Below are positions 55,993 to 64,000 of a stretch of 64,000 bases of DNA, piece by piece (the stretch's first letter is position 1; every line of letters begins with the position of its first letter). This DNA comes from Burkholderiaceae bacterium 16 (GTDB lineage: Bacteria > Pseudomonadota > Gammaproteobacteria > Burkholderiales > Burkholderiaceae): the NCBI GenBank assembly GCA_000955785.1, contig JYOD01000020.1, forward strand, positions 1 through 64,000, written 5' to 3'. Below the pieces are notes generated by a model, which saw nothing but the letters and a program-made list of their open reading frames with translations, had not been told where the DNA came from and searched no databases. The translations under genes and the position numbers were made by a program.

Positions 55993-57549
55993 ATGAGCCT
56001 GCTGCGACTGCCCCGGCGGCGCCAGCGGCCCGCGCGCGCCGCCCCTCCTCCCTCCGCGCCTGACGAGATCGTCAGCGACGAAGCGCTGGCCGGGGCCCTG
56101 CCACACCTTGAAGACAGCGCCGGCCACCCGTCGCCGCGCTCGCTGTTCGGCGAGATCCTGGACTGGATGCTGGCGCCGCTGCTCCTGCTGTGGCCGATGA
56201 GCATTGCGGTGACCTACCTGGTGGCAAAATCGATCGCCAACGGCCCTTTCGACCGCTCGCTGGAGGCCAGCGCCATTGTGCTCTCGCAGCAGGTGCGCGA
56301 GGTCAACGGGCGCGTCACGCTGCAACTGCCGCTGTCCGCGCGCGAGATCCTGCGCGCCGATGAAACCGACAATATCTACTACCAGGTGGTGGGCACGCAT
56401 GGCGAATTCGTCGCCGGCGACAACGACATGCCGCTGCCAGGCGAAGACGACCGCGGCCATGCCGGGCTGGTCTCGCTGCGCGATGACCGCATCGCGGGCA
56501 ACGACGTGCGCGTGGCCTACACCTATGTCGATCTCAAGCAGGGCGGCGACGCGCAGCCGGTGTTGGTGCAGGTTGGCGAAACCCTCGACAAGCGCGCGCG
56601 CCTGGCCAACGAAATCATCAAGGGCGTGATCCTGCCGCAGTTCGTGATCCTGCCGCTGGCGGTGGTGCTGGTGTGGTTCGGCCTGACGCGCGGGCTGGCC
56701 CCGCTGACCGCGATCCAGCAGCGCATCCGCGCACGCAATCCCGGCGACACCAGCCCCATCGACGAACACGCCGCACCGCAGGAAATCACGCCGCTGGTGG
56801 CCTCGTTCAACGACCTGCTGGCGCGGCTCGACGTTTCCGTGCAGACGCAAAAGCGCTTTATCGCCGATGCCGCCCACCAGATGAAAACGCCGCTGGCCGG
56901 GCTGCGCATGCAGGCGGAACTGGCGCAGCGCGAACAGTCGCCGGAGGAACTGCGCAAATCGCTGGCGCAGATCGCCGGCAGCTCGGAGCGCGCCGCCCAC
57001 ATGGTGACGCAGCTGCTGTCGCTGGCGCGCATGGAAAACCTGGCCGGCGCGGGCAACATGGCGCCGCTTGATCTGGCCGCCCTGGCGCGCGATGTGGTCA
57101 AGGACTGGTTGCCGCAGGCCTGGGCGCGCCGCATCGATCTGGGCGTGGATGCCGACGACCACCCCGTGATGGTGCAAGGCAACCGCCTGATGCTGACGGA
57201 GATGCTCAACAACCTGATCGACAACGCCATCCGCTACACGCCCGCGGATGGCCACGCTACCGTGCGGGTCAGCGCCGATGCATTCGAGCCTTTCGCGTAT
57301 CTCGAAGTGGAAGACACCGGGCCCGGCATCCCGGTGTCCGAACGCGAGCGCGTGATGGAGCGGTTCTACCGCGTACTCGGCACCAAGACCCAGGGCAGTG
57401 GCCTGGGCCTGGCCATCGTGCGAGAGATCGTGCAGCAGCATGGCGGCGACGTCAGCATTCTCGACCACGTCTACCAGACGGAGCCGCGCCTGGCCGGCGC
57501 CTGCTTCCGCATTACGCTGCGCCGGCCCTCCACCCTGGAGCCAGCATGA
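55993..57549 (+). CDS. Sensor histidine kinase, TctE-like (2CSK_N type)
   Basis: A 518-residue membrane kinase. About 50 Pro/Arg-rich cytoplasmic residues precede helix 1 (WMLAPLLLLWPMSIAVTYLVA, about 58-78); a periplasmic 2CSK_N-type sensor, helix 2 (about 211-231) and a HAMP-like linker follow. DHp has His295 in FIADAAHQMKTPLAGL; the HATPase boxes are NNLIDNAIRYTP, DTGPGIP and GSGLGLAI. TGA overlaps the DUF4212 ATG (ATGA), so the three genes are one operon. Confidence 0.92.
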   Translation: MSLLRLPRRRQRPARAAPPPSAPDEIVSDEALAGALPHLEDSAGHPSPRSLFGEILDWMLAPLLLLWPMSIAVTYLVAKSIANGPFDRSLEASAIVLSQQVREVNGRVTLQLPLSAREILRADETDNIYYQVVGTHGEFVAGDNDMPLPGEDDRGHAGLVSLRDDRIAGNDVRVAYTYVDLKQGGDAQPVLVQVGETLDKRARLANEIIKGVILPQFVILPLAVVLVWFGLTRGLAPLTAIQQRIRARNPGDTSPIDEHAAPQEITPLVASFNDLLARLDVSVQTQKRFIADAAHQMKTPLAGLRMQAELAQREQSPEELRKSLAQIAGSSERAAHMVTQLLSLARMENLAGAGNMAPLDLAALARDVVKDWLPQAWARRIDLGVDADDHPVMVQGNRLMLTEMLNNLIDNAIRYTPADGHATVRVSADAFEPFAYLEVEDTGPGIPVSERERVMERFYRVLGTKTQGSGLGLAIVREIVQQHGGDVSILDHVYQTEPRLAGACFRITLRRPSTLEPA

Positions 57550-57863
57550 ACGATCCCGATCACACACGCGGCGGGCGCGACCAGGCCGACCAGTCCGAAC
57601 GGCGCGCCTGGCATCGCAACCTGTGCTGGATCGCCGTGCTGCTGTCGATCTGGTTCGTGGTCACCTTCGGCGTGGCCTGGTTCGCCCGCGACCTGCGCTT
57701 CGATTTCTTCGGCTGGCCCTTCTCCTTCTGGGTCGGCGCACAGGGGGCCCTGGTCGTCTACGTCCTGATGGCGGCGCTCTATGCCTGGCGCATGAACCGC
57801 GACAACGACGAAGATGCCGACAACGGTGGCGCGCCCGCCCGGCAGCATAACGATGCTGCATAG
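57546..57863 (+). CDS. DUF4212 small membrane protein, orphan symporter subunit
   Basis: A 105-residue protein with two helices (LCWIAVLLSIWFVVTFGVAWF and FWVGAQGALVVYVLMAALYAW) and the family motif RDLRFDFFGWPFSFWVGAQG. DUF4212 proteins are normally encoded next to, and presumed partner of, an SSS-type sodium:solute symporter. No symporter gene follows here; the next gene is an MHS transporter 257 bases on. The gene is translationally coupled to the kinase. Confidence 0.87.
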   Translation: MNDPDHTRGGRDQADQSERRAWHRNLCWIAVLLSIWFVVTFGVAWFARDLRFDFFGWPFSFWVGAQGALVVYVLMAALYAWRMNRDNDEDADNGGAPARQHNDAA

Positions 57864-58120
57864 CAAGAAATACAGGCGCGCCCCTTAACACTGGTTTCAG
57901 TGCGATTTTCCGCAGCCGCGCGCGTCGCGACGCAGCAATGCCACGCCCGTTTTTTGCCTAGCGTATACCCCGAGCACTTTGCGGTGTACGGCGCGGAAAT
58001 TGTCAGAACGCAGTAAGTTTCACCACCCACAATCCATTGCAACTTCGGAGGTGATCGTGCGTGCTAGAGCTGGAGCGCGCATGCAGCCCCGAAAGATTCC
58101 GATCACAAACGGAGGAGACA

Positions 58121-59821
58121 ATGGCTAATGCACAGAACGTGGCGGTGCCCGGAAGCAGCGCCCAGAGCTCGGCAATGACCGTCGAAGAGAGGAAGGTGAT
58201 TTTTGCCTCCTCGCTCGGCACGGTGTTCGAGTGGTACGATTTTTACCTTTACGGTTCGCTGGCGGCCATCATCGCCAAGCAGTTCTTCGCCGGGCTGGAT
58301 CCGACCGCGGCCTTCATCTTCGCGCTGCTCGCCTTTGCCGCCGGCTTTATCGTGCGCCCGTTCGGCGCGCTGGTGTTCGGCCGCCTGGGTGACATGATCG
58401 GGCGCAAGTACACCTTCCTGGTGACCATCCTGATCATGGGGGTCTCGACCTTCATCGTGGGCCTGCTGCCGGGCTTCAACACCATTGGCTGGGCCGCCCC
58501 GATCATCCTGATCGGGCTGCGCATGCTGCAGGGCCTCGCGCTCGGCGGCGAGTACGGCGGTGCTGCCACCTATGTGGCCGAGCACGCGCCGCACGGCAAG
58601 CGCGGCGCGTACACGGCCTGGATCCAGACCACGGCCACGCTCGGCCTGTTCCTGTCGCTGATCGTGATCCTGGTGTGCCGCAACCTGACCGGCCCGAACT
58701 TCGAGGTATGGGGCTGGCGCATTCCGTTCCTGGTTTCGATCCTGCTGCTCGGCGTATCGGTGTATATCCGCCTGTCGATGAGCGAATCGCCCGCCTTCCA
58801 GAAAATGAAGGCCGAGGGCAAGACCTCCAAGGCACCGCTGACCGAGTCGTTCGGCCAGTGGCGCAACCTGAAGATCGTGATCCTGGCGCTGGTGGGCCTG
58901 ACCGCCGGCCAGGCCGTGGTCTGGTACACGGGCCAGTTCTACTCGCTGTTCTTCCTGACCCAGGTGCTGAAGGTCGACGCCACCACCGCCAACCTGCTGA
59001 TCGCTGGCGCCCTGGTGATCGGCACGCCCTTCTTCATCTTCTTCGGCTCGCTGTCGGACAAGGTTGGCCGCAAGTGGATCATCCTGGCCGGCTGCGCGCT
59101 GGCGATGCTGACCTACTTCCCGCTGTTCAAGGCCCTCACCCATTACGCCAACCCGGCGCTGGAGCGCGCGCAGCAAAGCGCCCAGATCGTGGTGACCGCC
59201 GATCCGAAGCAATGCTCCTTCCAGGGCAGCCCGATCGCCCGCGAAATCGATTTCCGCAGCTCCTGCGACATCGTCAAGCGGACCCTGGCACAAGCCTCGG
59301 CCAGCTATGAAGTCGTGGAAGCCCCGGCCGGCACGGTGGCATCGGTGAAGATCGGCGACAAGGAGATTGCCTCCTTCAACGCCGCGCTGGTACCGGCGGG
59401 CCACAGCTTCGACGACGCCAGCAAGAAGCAGATCGCCGCGTTCAAGAAGCAGGTGGGCGAATCGATGGCCTCGGCCGGCTACCCGACCAAGGCGGACCCC
59501 GCGCAGATGAACACCATCATGGTGCTGGTGATCCTCGTCATCCTGGTGATCTACGTGACCATGGTGTACGGCCCGATCGCGGCCATGCTGGTGGAAATGT
59601 TCCCGACCCGGATCCGCTACACCTCGATGTCGCTGCCGTATCACGTAGGCAATGGCTGGTTCGGCGGCCTGCTGCCCACCATCTCCTTTGCCCTGGTGGC
59701 CCAGAACGGCAATATCTACTACGGGCTCTGGTACCCGATCATCATCGCCGGCGTCACCCTGGTCATCGGCTCGCTGTTCATCCGCGAAACCAAGGATGTG
59801 AACATCTACGCCAACGACTGA
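58121..59821 (+). CDS. MHS-family (ProP/ShiA-like) MFS transporter with a soluble insertion
   Basis: A 566-residue major-facilitator metabolite:proton symporter. N-terminal half: FEWYDFYLYGSLA, RPFGALVFGRLGDMIGRKYTF, RMLQGLALGGEYGGAATYVAEH, all MHS landmarks. Normal members have about 430-450 residues; here about 115 extra residues lie at about 345-460, between late helices, with a Cys pair (about 365 and 382) and alternating strand/helix character, likely periplasmic. The last helices resume at MVYGPIAAMLVEMFPTRIRY. GGAGGAGACA precedes ATG 58121. Substrate unknown; citrate, proline/betaine and dicarboxylate carriers belong to the family. Confidence 0.9.
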   Translation: MANAQNVAVPGSSAQSSAMTVEERKVIFASSLGTVFEWYDFYLYGSLAAIIAKQFFAGLDPTAAFIFALLAFAAGFIVRPFGALVFGRLGDMIGRKYTFLVTILIMGVSTFIVGLLPGFNTIGWAAPIILIGLRMLQGLALGGEYGGAATYVAEHAPHGKRGAYTAWIQTTATLGLFLSLIVILVCRNLTGPNFEVWGWRIPFLVSILLLGVSVYIRLSMSESPAFQKMKAEGKTSKAPLTESFGQWRNLKIVILALVGLTAGQAVVWYTGQFYSLFFLTQVLKVDATTANLLIAGALVIGTPFFIFFGSLSDKVGRKWIILAGCALAMLTYFPLFKALTHYANPALERAQQSAQIVVTADPKQCSFQGSPIAREIDFRSSCDIVKRTLAQASASYEVVEAPAGTVASVKIGDKEIASFNAALVPAGHSFDDASKKQIAAFKKQVGESMASAGYPTKADPAQMNTIMVLVILVILVIYVTMVYGPIAAMLVEMFPTRIRYTSMSLPYHVGNGWFGGLLPTISFALVAQNGNIYYGLWYPIIIAGVTLVIGSLFIRETKDVNIYAND

Positions 59822-59850
59822 TCCTGGCATCCAGGCAACAAGCTCATGCA

Positions 59851-59909
59851 CGACTGATCCGGTAATCAGTCGCTCCACCCGGCGGGCCGCAAGGTCCGCC
59901 GGTTTTTTT
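59851..59909 (+). terminator. Hairpin plus Rho-independent terminator after the MHS transporter
   Basis: First a perfect inverted repeat CGACTGAT-CCGGTA-ATCAGTCG (59851-59872), then the terminator proper: CCGGCGGGCC, loop GCAA, GGTCCGCCGG and seven T (59879-59909). Confidence 0.9.
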
Positions 59910-59963
59910 GTGGGCGCGGCGAAGGCGCCTTGCACCCCCCTCAAAGTTTTTTAGGAGAGGGTG

Positions 59964-59991
59964 TTGACAGGTCCAAATCCGCATGTATAAT
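59964..59991 (+). promoter_or_regulatory. Consensus sigma-70 promoter of the tRNA gene
   Basis: TTGACA (59964-59969) and TATAAT (59986-59991) with a 16-base spacer, both perfect consensus hexamers, 13 bases before the tRNA. Strong constitutive promoter. Confidence 0.9.
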
Positions 59992-60004
59992 TGCGGTCTT
60001 CGTT

Positions 60005-60081
<77 letters not shown>

Positions 60082-60113
60082 TATTCGTTGGTGCCTGGCA
60101 ACGGGCCGCAACA

Positions 60114-60150
60114 AAAACCCCTCCCGATCGCAAGATCGGGAGGGGTTTTG
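60114..60150 (+). terminator. Rho-independent terminator of the tRNA
   Basis: Stem AAAACCCCTCCCGATC with loop GCAA and complement ending in TTTTG; 16 paired bases, about 33 bases past the tRNA. The following stretch to 60351 holds no gene. Confidence 0.93.
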
Positions 60151-60351
60151 CTTTTGGGCGCTCGAAACACGCAATTCGGCGGCATGTTGAAAATGCCAGC
60201 CAGATCGGACCACTGCCGAAATGTCCCATGTCGGCATGAAGCGCCAGATGGCAGGCGTCAGCACGCATCACCATGGAAGAGCGGGCGCCGAACAGTCCCA
60301 CGAGCAGGATCGGCGTGAGCGTGCATCAGTCTCTCGTGTGACGCCCGAGGT

Positions 60352-62853
60352 TTATGGACAAATGAATGCCGCCGCGAGATACAGCAAAAGCGCTATCAGC
60401 ACCACCGCGGTAAAGCCAAGATGGATTGCTAACAGCGTGGCCAGGACTGCAGCCACCACCGAAGCACAGGCGTTGATGCCCCAGGCCCATGGCACGAGCG
60501 GTTCAACGCGGGAGGCAACGCGCCCGAGTCCCAGCGGAAACGGCATTCCCATCGCGAACGCGAGCGGCGCGACCAGCAATGCGGAGATGGCGATCCTGGC
60601 CGGGTCCGGGAGGGATATCAGCAGCCGAAACAAGGTTGGCAGGATCGCCAGGTAGAGCAGCGAGATAAGACAGATCGCGCAAACGATCCACCCGAGCGGG
60701 TACCACCGCCCCGTCCTCCGGCTCGGATCCGGCGTGGGGCCGCGTGAAGGCGGGCCACCCGCTTGCAGGCGCTGTGAGTATCGGCTTCCCAGTCCGGCAA
60801 ACGACAGGAAGGCGCATAACACCACCGCCACCGCATAGAGCGGGTGACTCAAAAACAGGATGAACTTCTGAATAAACGCGATCTCGACGAACATGAAGGC
60901 GGCGCCGACCGCCAGGAAGTAGAGCACGACGCGCCGGCCCGACAGGCCCTTTGCTTCTGTGCCATCGCCGGCAAGGGATGTCGCCGGCGGCGACGGCTCA
61001 TGAACCAGCCCGGGACGGCGTCTTATCACCCAGAGCGGAAGGACGATCAATACCAGGGTTGCGAGTACGGCCTGAAGCAGCGTCGCGACCAGCACGGGAT
61101 AGCCCCACTCCAGCAATGGCAGGCTTCCTTGCGCCTTCAGGGCGAGGAGTTCGGGTAGCGAGCGCCATTTGAAGAAGTGGAAGAAGTACGGCTTATCGTC
61201 GGTGGCGGGCCGGACATCGAACTTGTAGCGCGCCCAGAATCCGTCGCGATCGGTGCCCTGCAAGGCTTGCGCCGCGTCGAAGAAATACGGTTCCTCGAGC
61301 AGGTTGTACCGGTTTGCCTCCGCGGCCGCCATGCCGGAGTAGTAGTCGACGTCGAACGAACGGGCACGGCAGAATTCGTGCAACGCGGCGATTTCCGCAC
61401 CGCTGATGTCCCCGTTCTTGACCACCAGCGTGGCCGTCTTCCAGCCACGAATCAGCGCGAGCCGGCGCGACGGCTGCGACACGCCGTTGCGTTCCATCGC
61501 GATCAGCGCGGTGCCGAATAATTTGGGGATATCGCGCGGCGGTAGCGTGACCCAGCGCGTGATTGCCAGCAGGCCACCGGGATTGAGATGGCGGAGGTAG
61601 TCCTGGAACGCTTCCACCGTGTACAGATAGCTCTCGGAAAGCGCGTAGAGGCCGGCCGACGAGGCGCCAAACGAATCCAGCAGCGCGACCTGGATAAGGT
61701 CGTAGTGTTCGCCGCGACCAGCCATGAAGCCGCGCGCTTCGCCCACGAAGACACGGACGTTGGGCGCGCTGTAGGGCTTGCCGGAGAAGCCGGCAAAGCG
61801 GTCCTGCACCAGGTCGATCACCTGCGGATTCAACTCTACCGCGTCGATGGCGCCCGCCTGGTGGTAAATCGCCTGCAACACATCGGCCCCGGCGCCGCTT
61901 CCAAGTATCAGGACCCGGGGGCGCTCCAGCAGGTGATAGGGAAGCGCGGAGGTGAGGTAGTCCAGATAGCTAAGTGGCTCTCGCCGCCCGTCATAGCGAT
62001 TGAGCGCGGAGAGCCCGTCGCCATCCGTAAACACGCCCAGCTGTGGCGGCGGTTCCAGGGCCGCGTTGAGGCTCAGCCCGGGTGCATGCCGGAAAGGGAT
62101 CGAAGCGTTTTCCACCACCGTGATGAGACCCAATGGGCTTGAGCTTTCGGCGGCCACCCGTGCGCCCTTGATGCGCAGGGTCTGACTCAATTCCTTGTAC
62201 TCGGAGGGCCGCAGTGCGATCCAGTCGCCTGGCAGGCTAGCCGGCACAATGACCGCTGCGGCCACAAGCAGTACCGGCAACCAGCGCCGATGCCAATGGC
62301 ACTCGATGCTTGCCAGCGCGGCCGCCGCCAGACCCGCGCTGCCCACAAGGCGGAGCGCATTCACAGGCGTCAAGCCAAATAGGGCAACGATGATGGCAAT
62401 GCAGCCTATCCCGGCTCCCAGAATGTCAAAGCTGTAGATGCGGTGGACCTGATGATGGAACCGCGTGAAAGTGAGACAGACACACGTCGCAGCGCAGAAA
62501 AAGGGAACGAACAGGAGCAGATAAATCAACAGCAAACGCAGCGCCTGCCGCGGTTCCCACAAGATCTCCAGAGGATTGAATGCGACGCGCTGGGCGAGCG
62601 CGAAACAAGCGATCGCAGAAACGCCGAACAACAGTGCGCCGGTCACGAACACCGCTGCAAACCTCGGCGTGATCGTGCGCTGCATCAGGGCCACGATCGC
62701 ACCGGCCGCGCCGTAGCCCAGCAGGGCGACACTGATCATCATGTAGGCGAAGTGGTGCCATTGGACGATGGAGAGCAGGCGCATCAGCAGGATTTCGTAG
62801 CCAAGCGCGGATGCGGAAAGCAGGGAAAGGGCGAAGAGCGGCGGGGAGAGCAT
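60352..62853 (-). CDS. Membrane protein with spermidine-synthase-like domain
   Basis: An 833-residue protein: about 7 helices at the N-terminus, a soluble spermidine/spermine-synthase-like Rossmann domain (about 270-560, VLILGSGAGADVLQ, AIDAVELNPQVIDLV, FVGEARGFM, QVALLDSFGASSAG), and about 8 more C-terminal helices. The glycine loop and the acidic residue that would bind the nucleoside are present, as in aminopropyltransferases, but the putrescine-binding aspartates cannot be judged by eye. Proteins of this build are annotated as fused MFS/spermidine synthase and have no proven function. ATG 62853 or GTG 62880 (overlapping the previous stop) may be the start. Confidence 0.82.
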   Translation of the reverse strand: MLSPPLFALSLLSASALGYEILLMRLLSIVQWHHFAYMMISVALLGYGAAGAIVALMQRTITPRFAAVFVTGALLFGVSAIACFALAQRVAFNPLEILWEPRQALRLLLIYLLLFVPFFCAATCVCLTFTRFHHQVHRIYSFDILGAGIGCIAIIVALFGLTPVNALRLVGSAGLAAAALASIECHWHRRWLPVLLVAAAVIVPASLPGDWIALRPSEYKELSQTLRIKGARVAAESSSPLGLITVVENASIPFRHAPGLSLNAALEPPPQLGVFTDGDGLSALNRYDGRREPLSYLDYLTSALPYHLLERPRVLILGSGAGADVLQAIYHQAGAIDAVELNPQVIDLVQDRFAGFSGKPYSAPNVRVFVGEARGFMAGRGEHYDLIQVALLDSFGASSAGLYALSESYLYTVEAFQDYLRHLNPGGLLAITRWVTLPPRDIPKLFGTALIAMERNGVSQPSRRLALIRGWKTATLVVKNGDISGAEIAALHEFCRARSFDVDYYSGMAAAEANRYNLLEEPYFFDAAQALQGTDRDGFWARYKFDVRPATDDKPYFFHFFKWRSLPELLALKAQGSLPLLEWGYPVLVATLLQAVLATLVLIVLPLWVIRRRPGLVHEPSPPATSLAGDGTEAKGLSGRRVVLYFLAVGAAFMFVEIAFIQKFILFLSHPLYAVAVVLCAFLSFAGLGSRYSQRLQAGGPPSRGPTPDPSRRTGRWYPLGWIVCAICLISLLYLAILPTLFRLLISLPDPARIAISALLVAPLAFAMGMPFPLGLGRVASRVEPLVPWAWGINACASVVAAVLATLLAIHLGFTAVVLIALLLYLAAAFICP

Positions 62854-62869
62854 GATGGCGTGGACGACA

Positions 62870-63613
62870 TCAGCGCCCACCGACCAACGGCACGAACCTG
62901 ACAGGCAAGATCTGTTTGGTGGAAATCGTGCCGTCCCCCGCTTTCTCGATCAGCAGCAAGTACTGGGTCAGGAACTGGGCGCCCACCGGGATCACCATCC
63001 TGCCGCCGGGTTTCAGTTGCCGGATGAGCGGGGGCGGAACATGACTTGCAGCTGCGGTGACGATGATGGCGTCATAGAGTGCGTTGTCCTCCCAGCCGTA
63101 GTAGCCGTCGCCCACCTTGGTCTTCACTTGCGTGTATGCGAGGCGATTCAAGCGTTCCCGCGCCTGTGCCCCCAGCGGCTCGATGATTTCGATCGTATAG
63201 ACCGCTCGCGCCAGCTCTGCGAGGATCGCCGCCTGGTAGCCGGAGCCGGTGCCGATTTCCAGCACGACGTCGGTGGGCTTGACCCTCATCAGGTCGGTCA
63301 TCAGGGCAACGATGTAAGGCTGCGAGATGGTCTGGCCGTAACCGATGGGCAGCGGGCGGTTCTCATATGCGTTGCCCTCCTGCTCCGGTGGAACAAACTG
63401 GTGGCGGGGCACCTTCTCCATGGCCGCCATGACGCGCGCATCAAAGGCATGCCTGCCCGTTTCGGCGCCGGTATGAACCGATAGCGCTGCGATTTCCTTG
63501 ACCATCAGGGTCCGGAGCGACGCAAAATCGTCGGCGGCGCGGACGCCGGCGGACGCCACCGCCAGCGCGATTGCCGGAATCAGCATGTGCAGCAGGAGCA
63601 TCACTGGTTTCAC
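62870..63613 (-). CDS. Exported protein-L-isoaspartate O-methyltransferase (PIMT-like)
   Basis: A 247-residue SAM-dependent methyltransferase of the PCMT family: VPRHQFVPPEQEGNAYENRPLPIGYGQTISQPYIVALM, VLEIGTGSGYQAAILAELA (SAM motif I), VGDGYYGWEDNALYDAIIVTAAA and LKPGGRMVIPVG are all intact. An N-terminal Sec signal (VMLLLHMLIPAIALAVASAGVRA) precedes it, so it acts outside the cytoplasm, unusual for PIMT since SAM is cytoplasmic. GTG 63613 follows GGGAGGCCATT and overlaps the previous stop by four bases. Confidence 0.88.
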   Translation of the reverse strand: MKPVMLLLHMLIPAIALAVASAGVRAADDFASLRTLMVKEIAALSVHTGAETGRHAFDARVMAAMEKVPRHQFVPPEQEGNAYENRPLPIGYGQTISQPYIVALMTDLMRVKPTDVVLEIGTGSGYQAAILAELARAVYTIEIIEPLGAQARERLNRLAYTQVKTKVGDGYYGWEDNALYDAIIVTAAASHVPPPLIRQLKPGGRMVIPVGAQFLTQYLLLIEKAGDGTISTKQILPVRFVPLVGGR

Positions 63614-64000
63614 AATGGCCTCCCTGCTTGCGCACGCACGGGGTGCTTCGCGCCTGCGCCTTCCGCGCAGCGTTCAAGCAGCGCCTTGCCACTCGTAACC
63701 GGCGTTGCACAGGTGCGATGCCGGCATACGTAGGCTGCCGGCCGGCCCTTGACGGGGTGCCGCCCCTGGCCGATCGGGACGTCTTCGGCAAATGCCAGGA
63801 CGCGTGCCGGCAGGTACGCGCGGTGAACGCTTTCCACGAGAGCCGCTGCCGCCGCCTTGTCGCCAGCAAGAATGATCTCGAACGGGCCGCGCTGCGCGAA
63901 ATCCCGGGCGGCCAGCAGGTGTGGGAAGCCGGCCGGGGCCGCGGCGGCGGCGGCCCGGTATCTGTCGAATTCTTGCTCGGCGATGTCACGATAGAAATCG
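63610..64000 (-). CDS. YyaL-like thioredoxin-domain protein, C-terminal fragment
   Basis: The gene enters from beyond the window edge; the last 130 codons are present. The tail shows FPHLLAARDFAQRGPFEIILAGD, AFAEDVPIGQGRHPVKGRPAAYVCRHRTCATPVTS, matching the C-terminal end of the DUF255/YyaL (thioredoxin plus (alpha/alpha)6 glucosidase-like) family. GTGA overlap with the PIMT gene indicates translational coupling. Role of YyaL proteins unknown. Confidence 0.72.
   Translation of the reverse strand, partial: DFYRDIAEQEFDRYRAAAAAAPAGFPHLLAARDFAQRGPFEIILAGDKAAAAALVESVHRAYLPARVLAFAEDVPIGQGRHPVKGRPAAYVCRHRTCATPVTSGKALLERCAEGAGAKHPVRAQAGRPL

Overview
The window looks like chromosomal DNA of a high-GC betaproteobacterium of the Burkholderiaceae, most likely Cupriavidus or Ralstonia. 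The reasons are the very GC-rich codon use, solo tricarboxylate-type (Bug/TctC) receptors, a TctDE-like two-component pair, and familiar gene orders: recA-recX-DUF2889-sucC-sucD-terC-pglL, ilvE-CHCC zinc finger-waaF, and pgk-pyk-fba-purCEK. The genus is an inference. I saw no IS element, prophage or CRISPR array.

Layout. 1-8116: an MdtABC-type RND efflux operon with an outer-membrane lipoprotein; the mdtB-like gene carries a frame-disrupting internal deletion. 8149-11389: a TctE/TctD-like two-component system divergent from a TctC-like receptor. 11424-12900: a LysR regulator divergent from a PACE-family (AceI-like) efflux pump. 12998-13207: a small glycine-zipper lipoprotein. 13470-17197: an operon for a PhzS-like flavin monooxygenase, an ABC-type binding protein, a DUF3237 protein and a MarR regulator, with a palindrome lying on the promoter. 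17234-18778: a PBP4-type DD-peptidase, followed by about 1 kb of non-coding DNA built around a large imperfect inverted repeat. 19775-28600 (minus strand): tsaC2, purK, purE, purC, fba, pyk, a DUF4349 lipoprotein and pgk, all co-directional.

28957-43520: a LuxR-type regulator, azlCD, a second solo receptor, a SNF2 helicase, ilvE, a CHCC zinc-finger protein, waaF, an NTF2-like protein, a YheT hydrolase, a conserved hypothetical and a BepA-like M48 metalloprotease. 43656-47001: moaC, then a lower-GC accessory stretch with a secreted Cache protein, a decayed reading frame and two exported glycine-rich proteins. 47079-54898 (minus): pglL, terC, sucD, sucC, a DUF2889 gene, recX and recA; a textbook LexA box lies upstream of recA. 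55209-59821: a two-component system, an orphan DUF4212 protein and an MHS-family transporter with an unusual soluble insert. 60005-60081: a CAU-anticodon tRNA behind a consensus promoter. 60352-64000 (minus): an overlapping operon of a YyaL-like thioredoxin-domain protein (cut by the window edge), an exported protein-isoaspartate methyltransferase and a membrane-embedded spermidine-synthase-like protein.

The parts most worth follow-up are the composite inverted repeat at about 18.86-19.75 kb, the broken mdtB, the operator-on-promoter design of the monooxygenase operon, the orphan DUF4212 next to a modified MHS transporter, and the YyaL-PIMT-spermidine-synthase-like operon.
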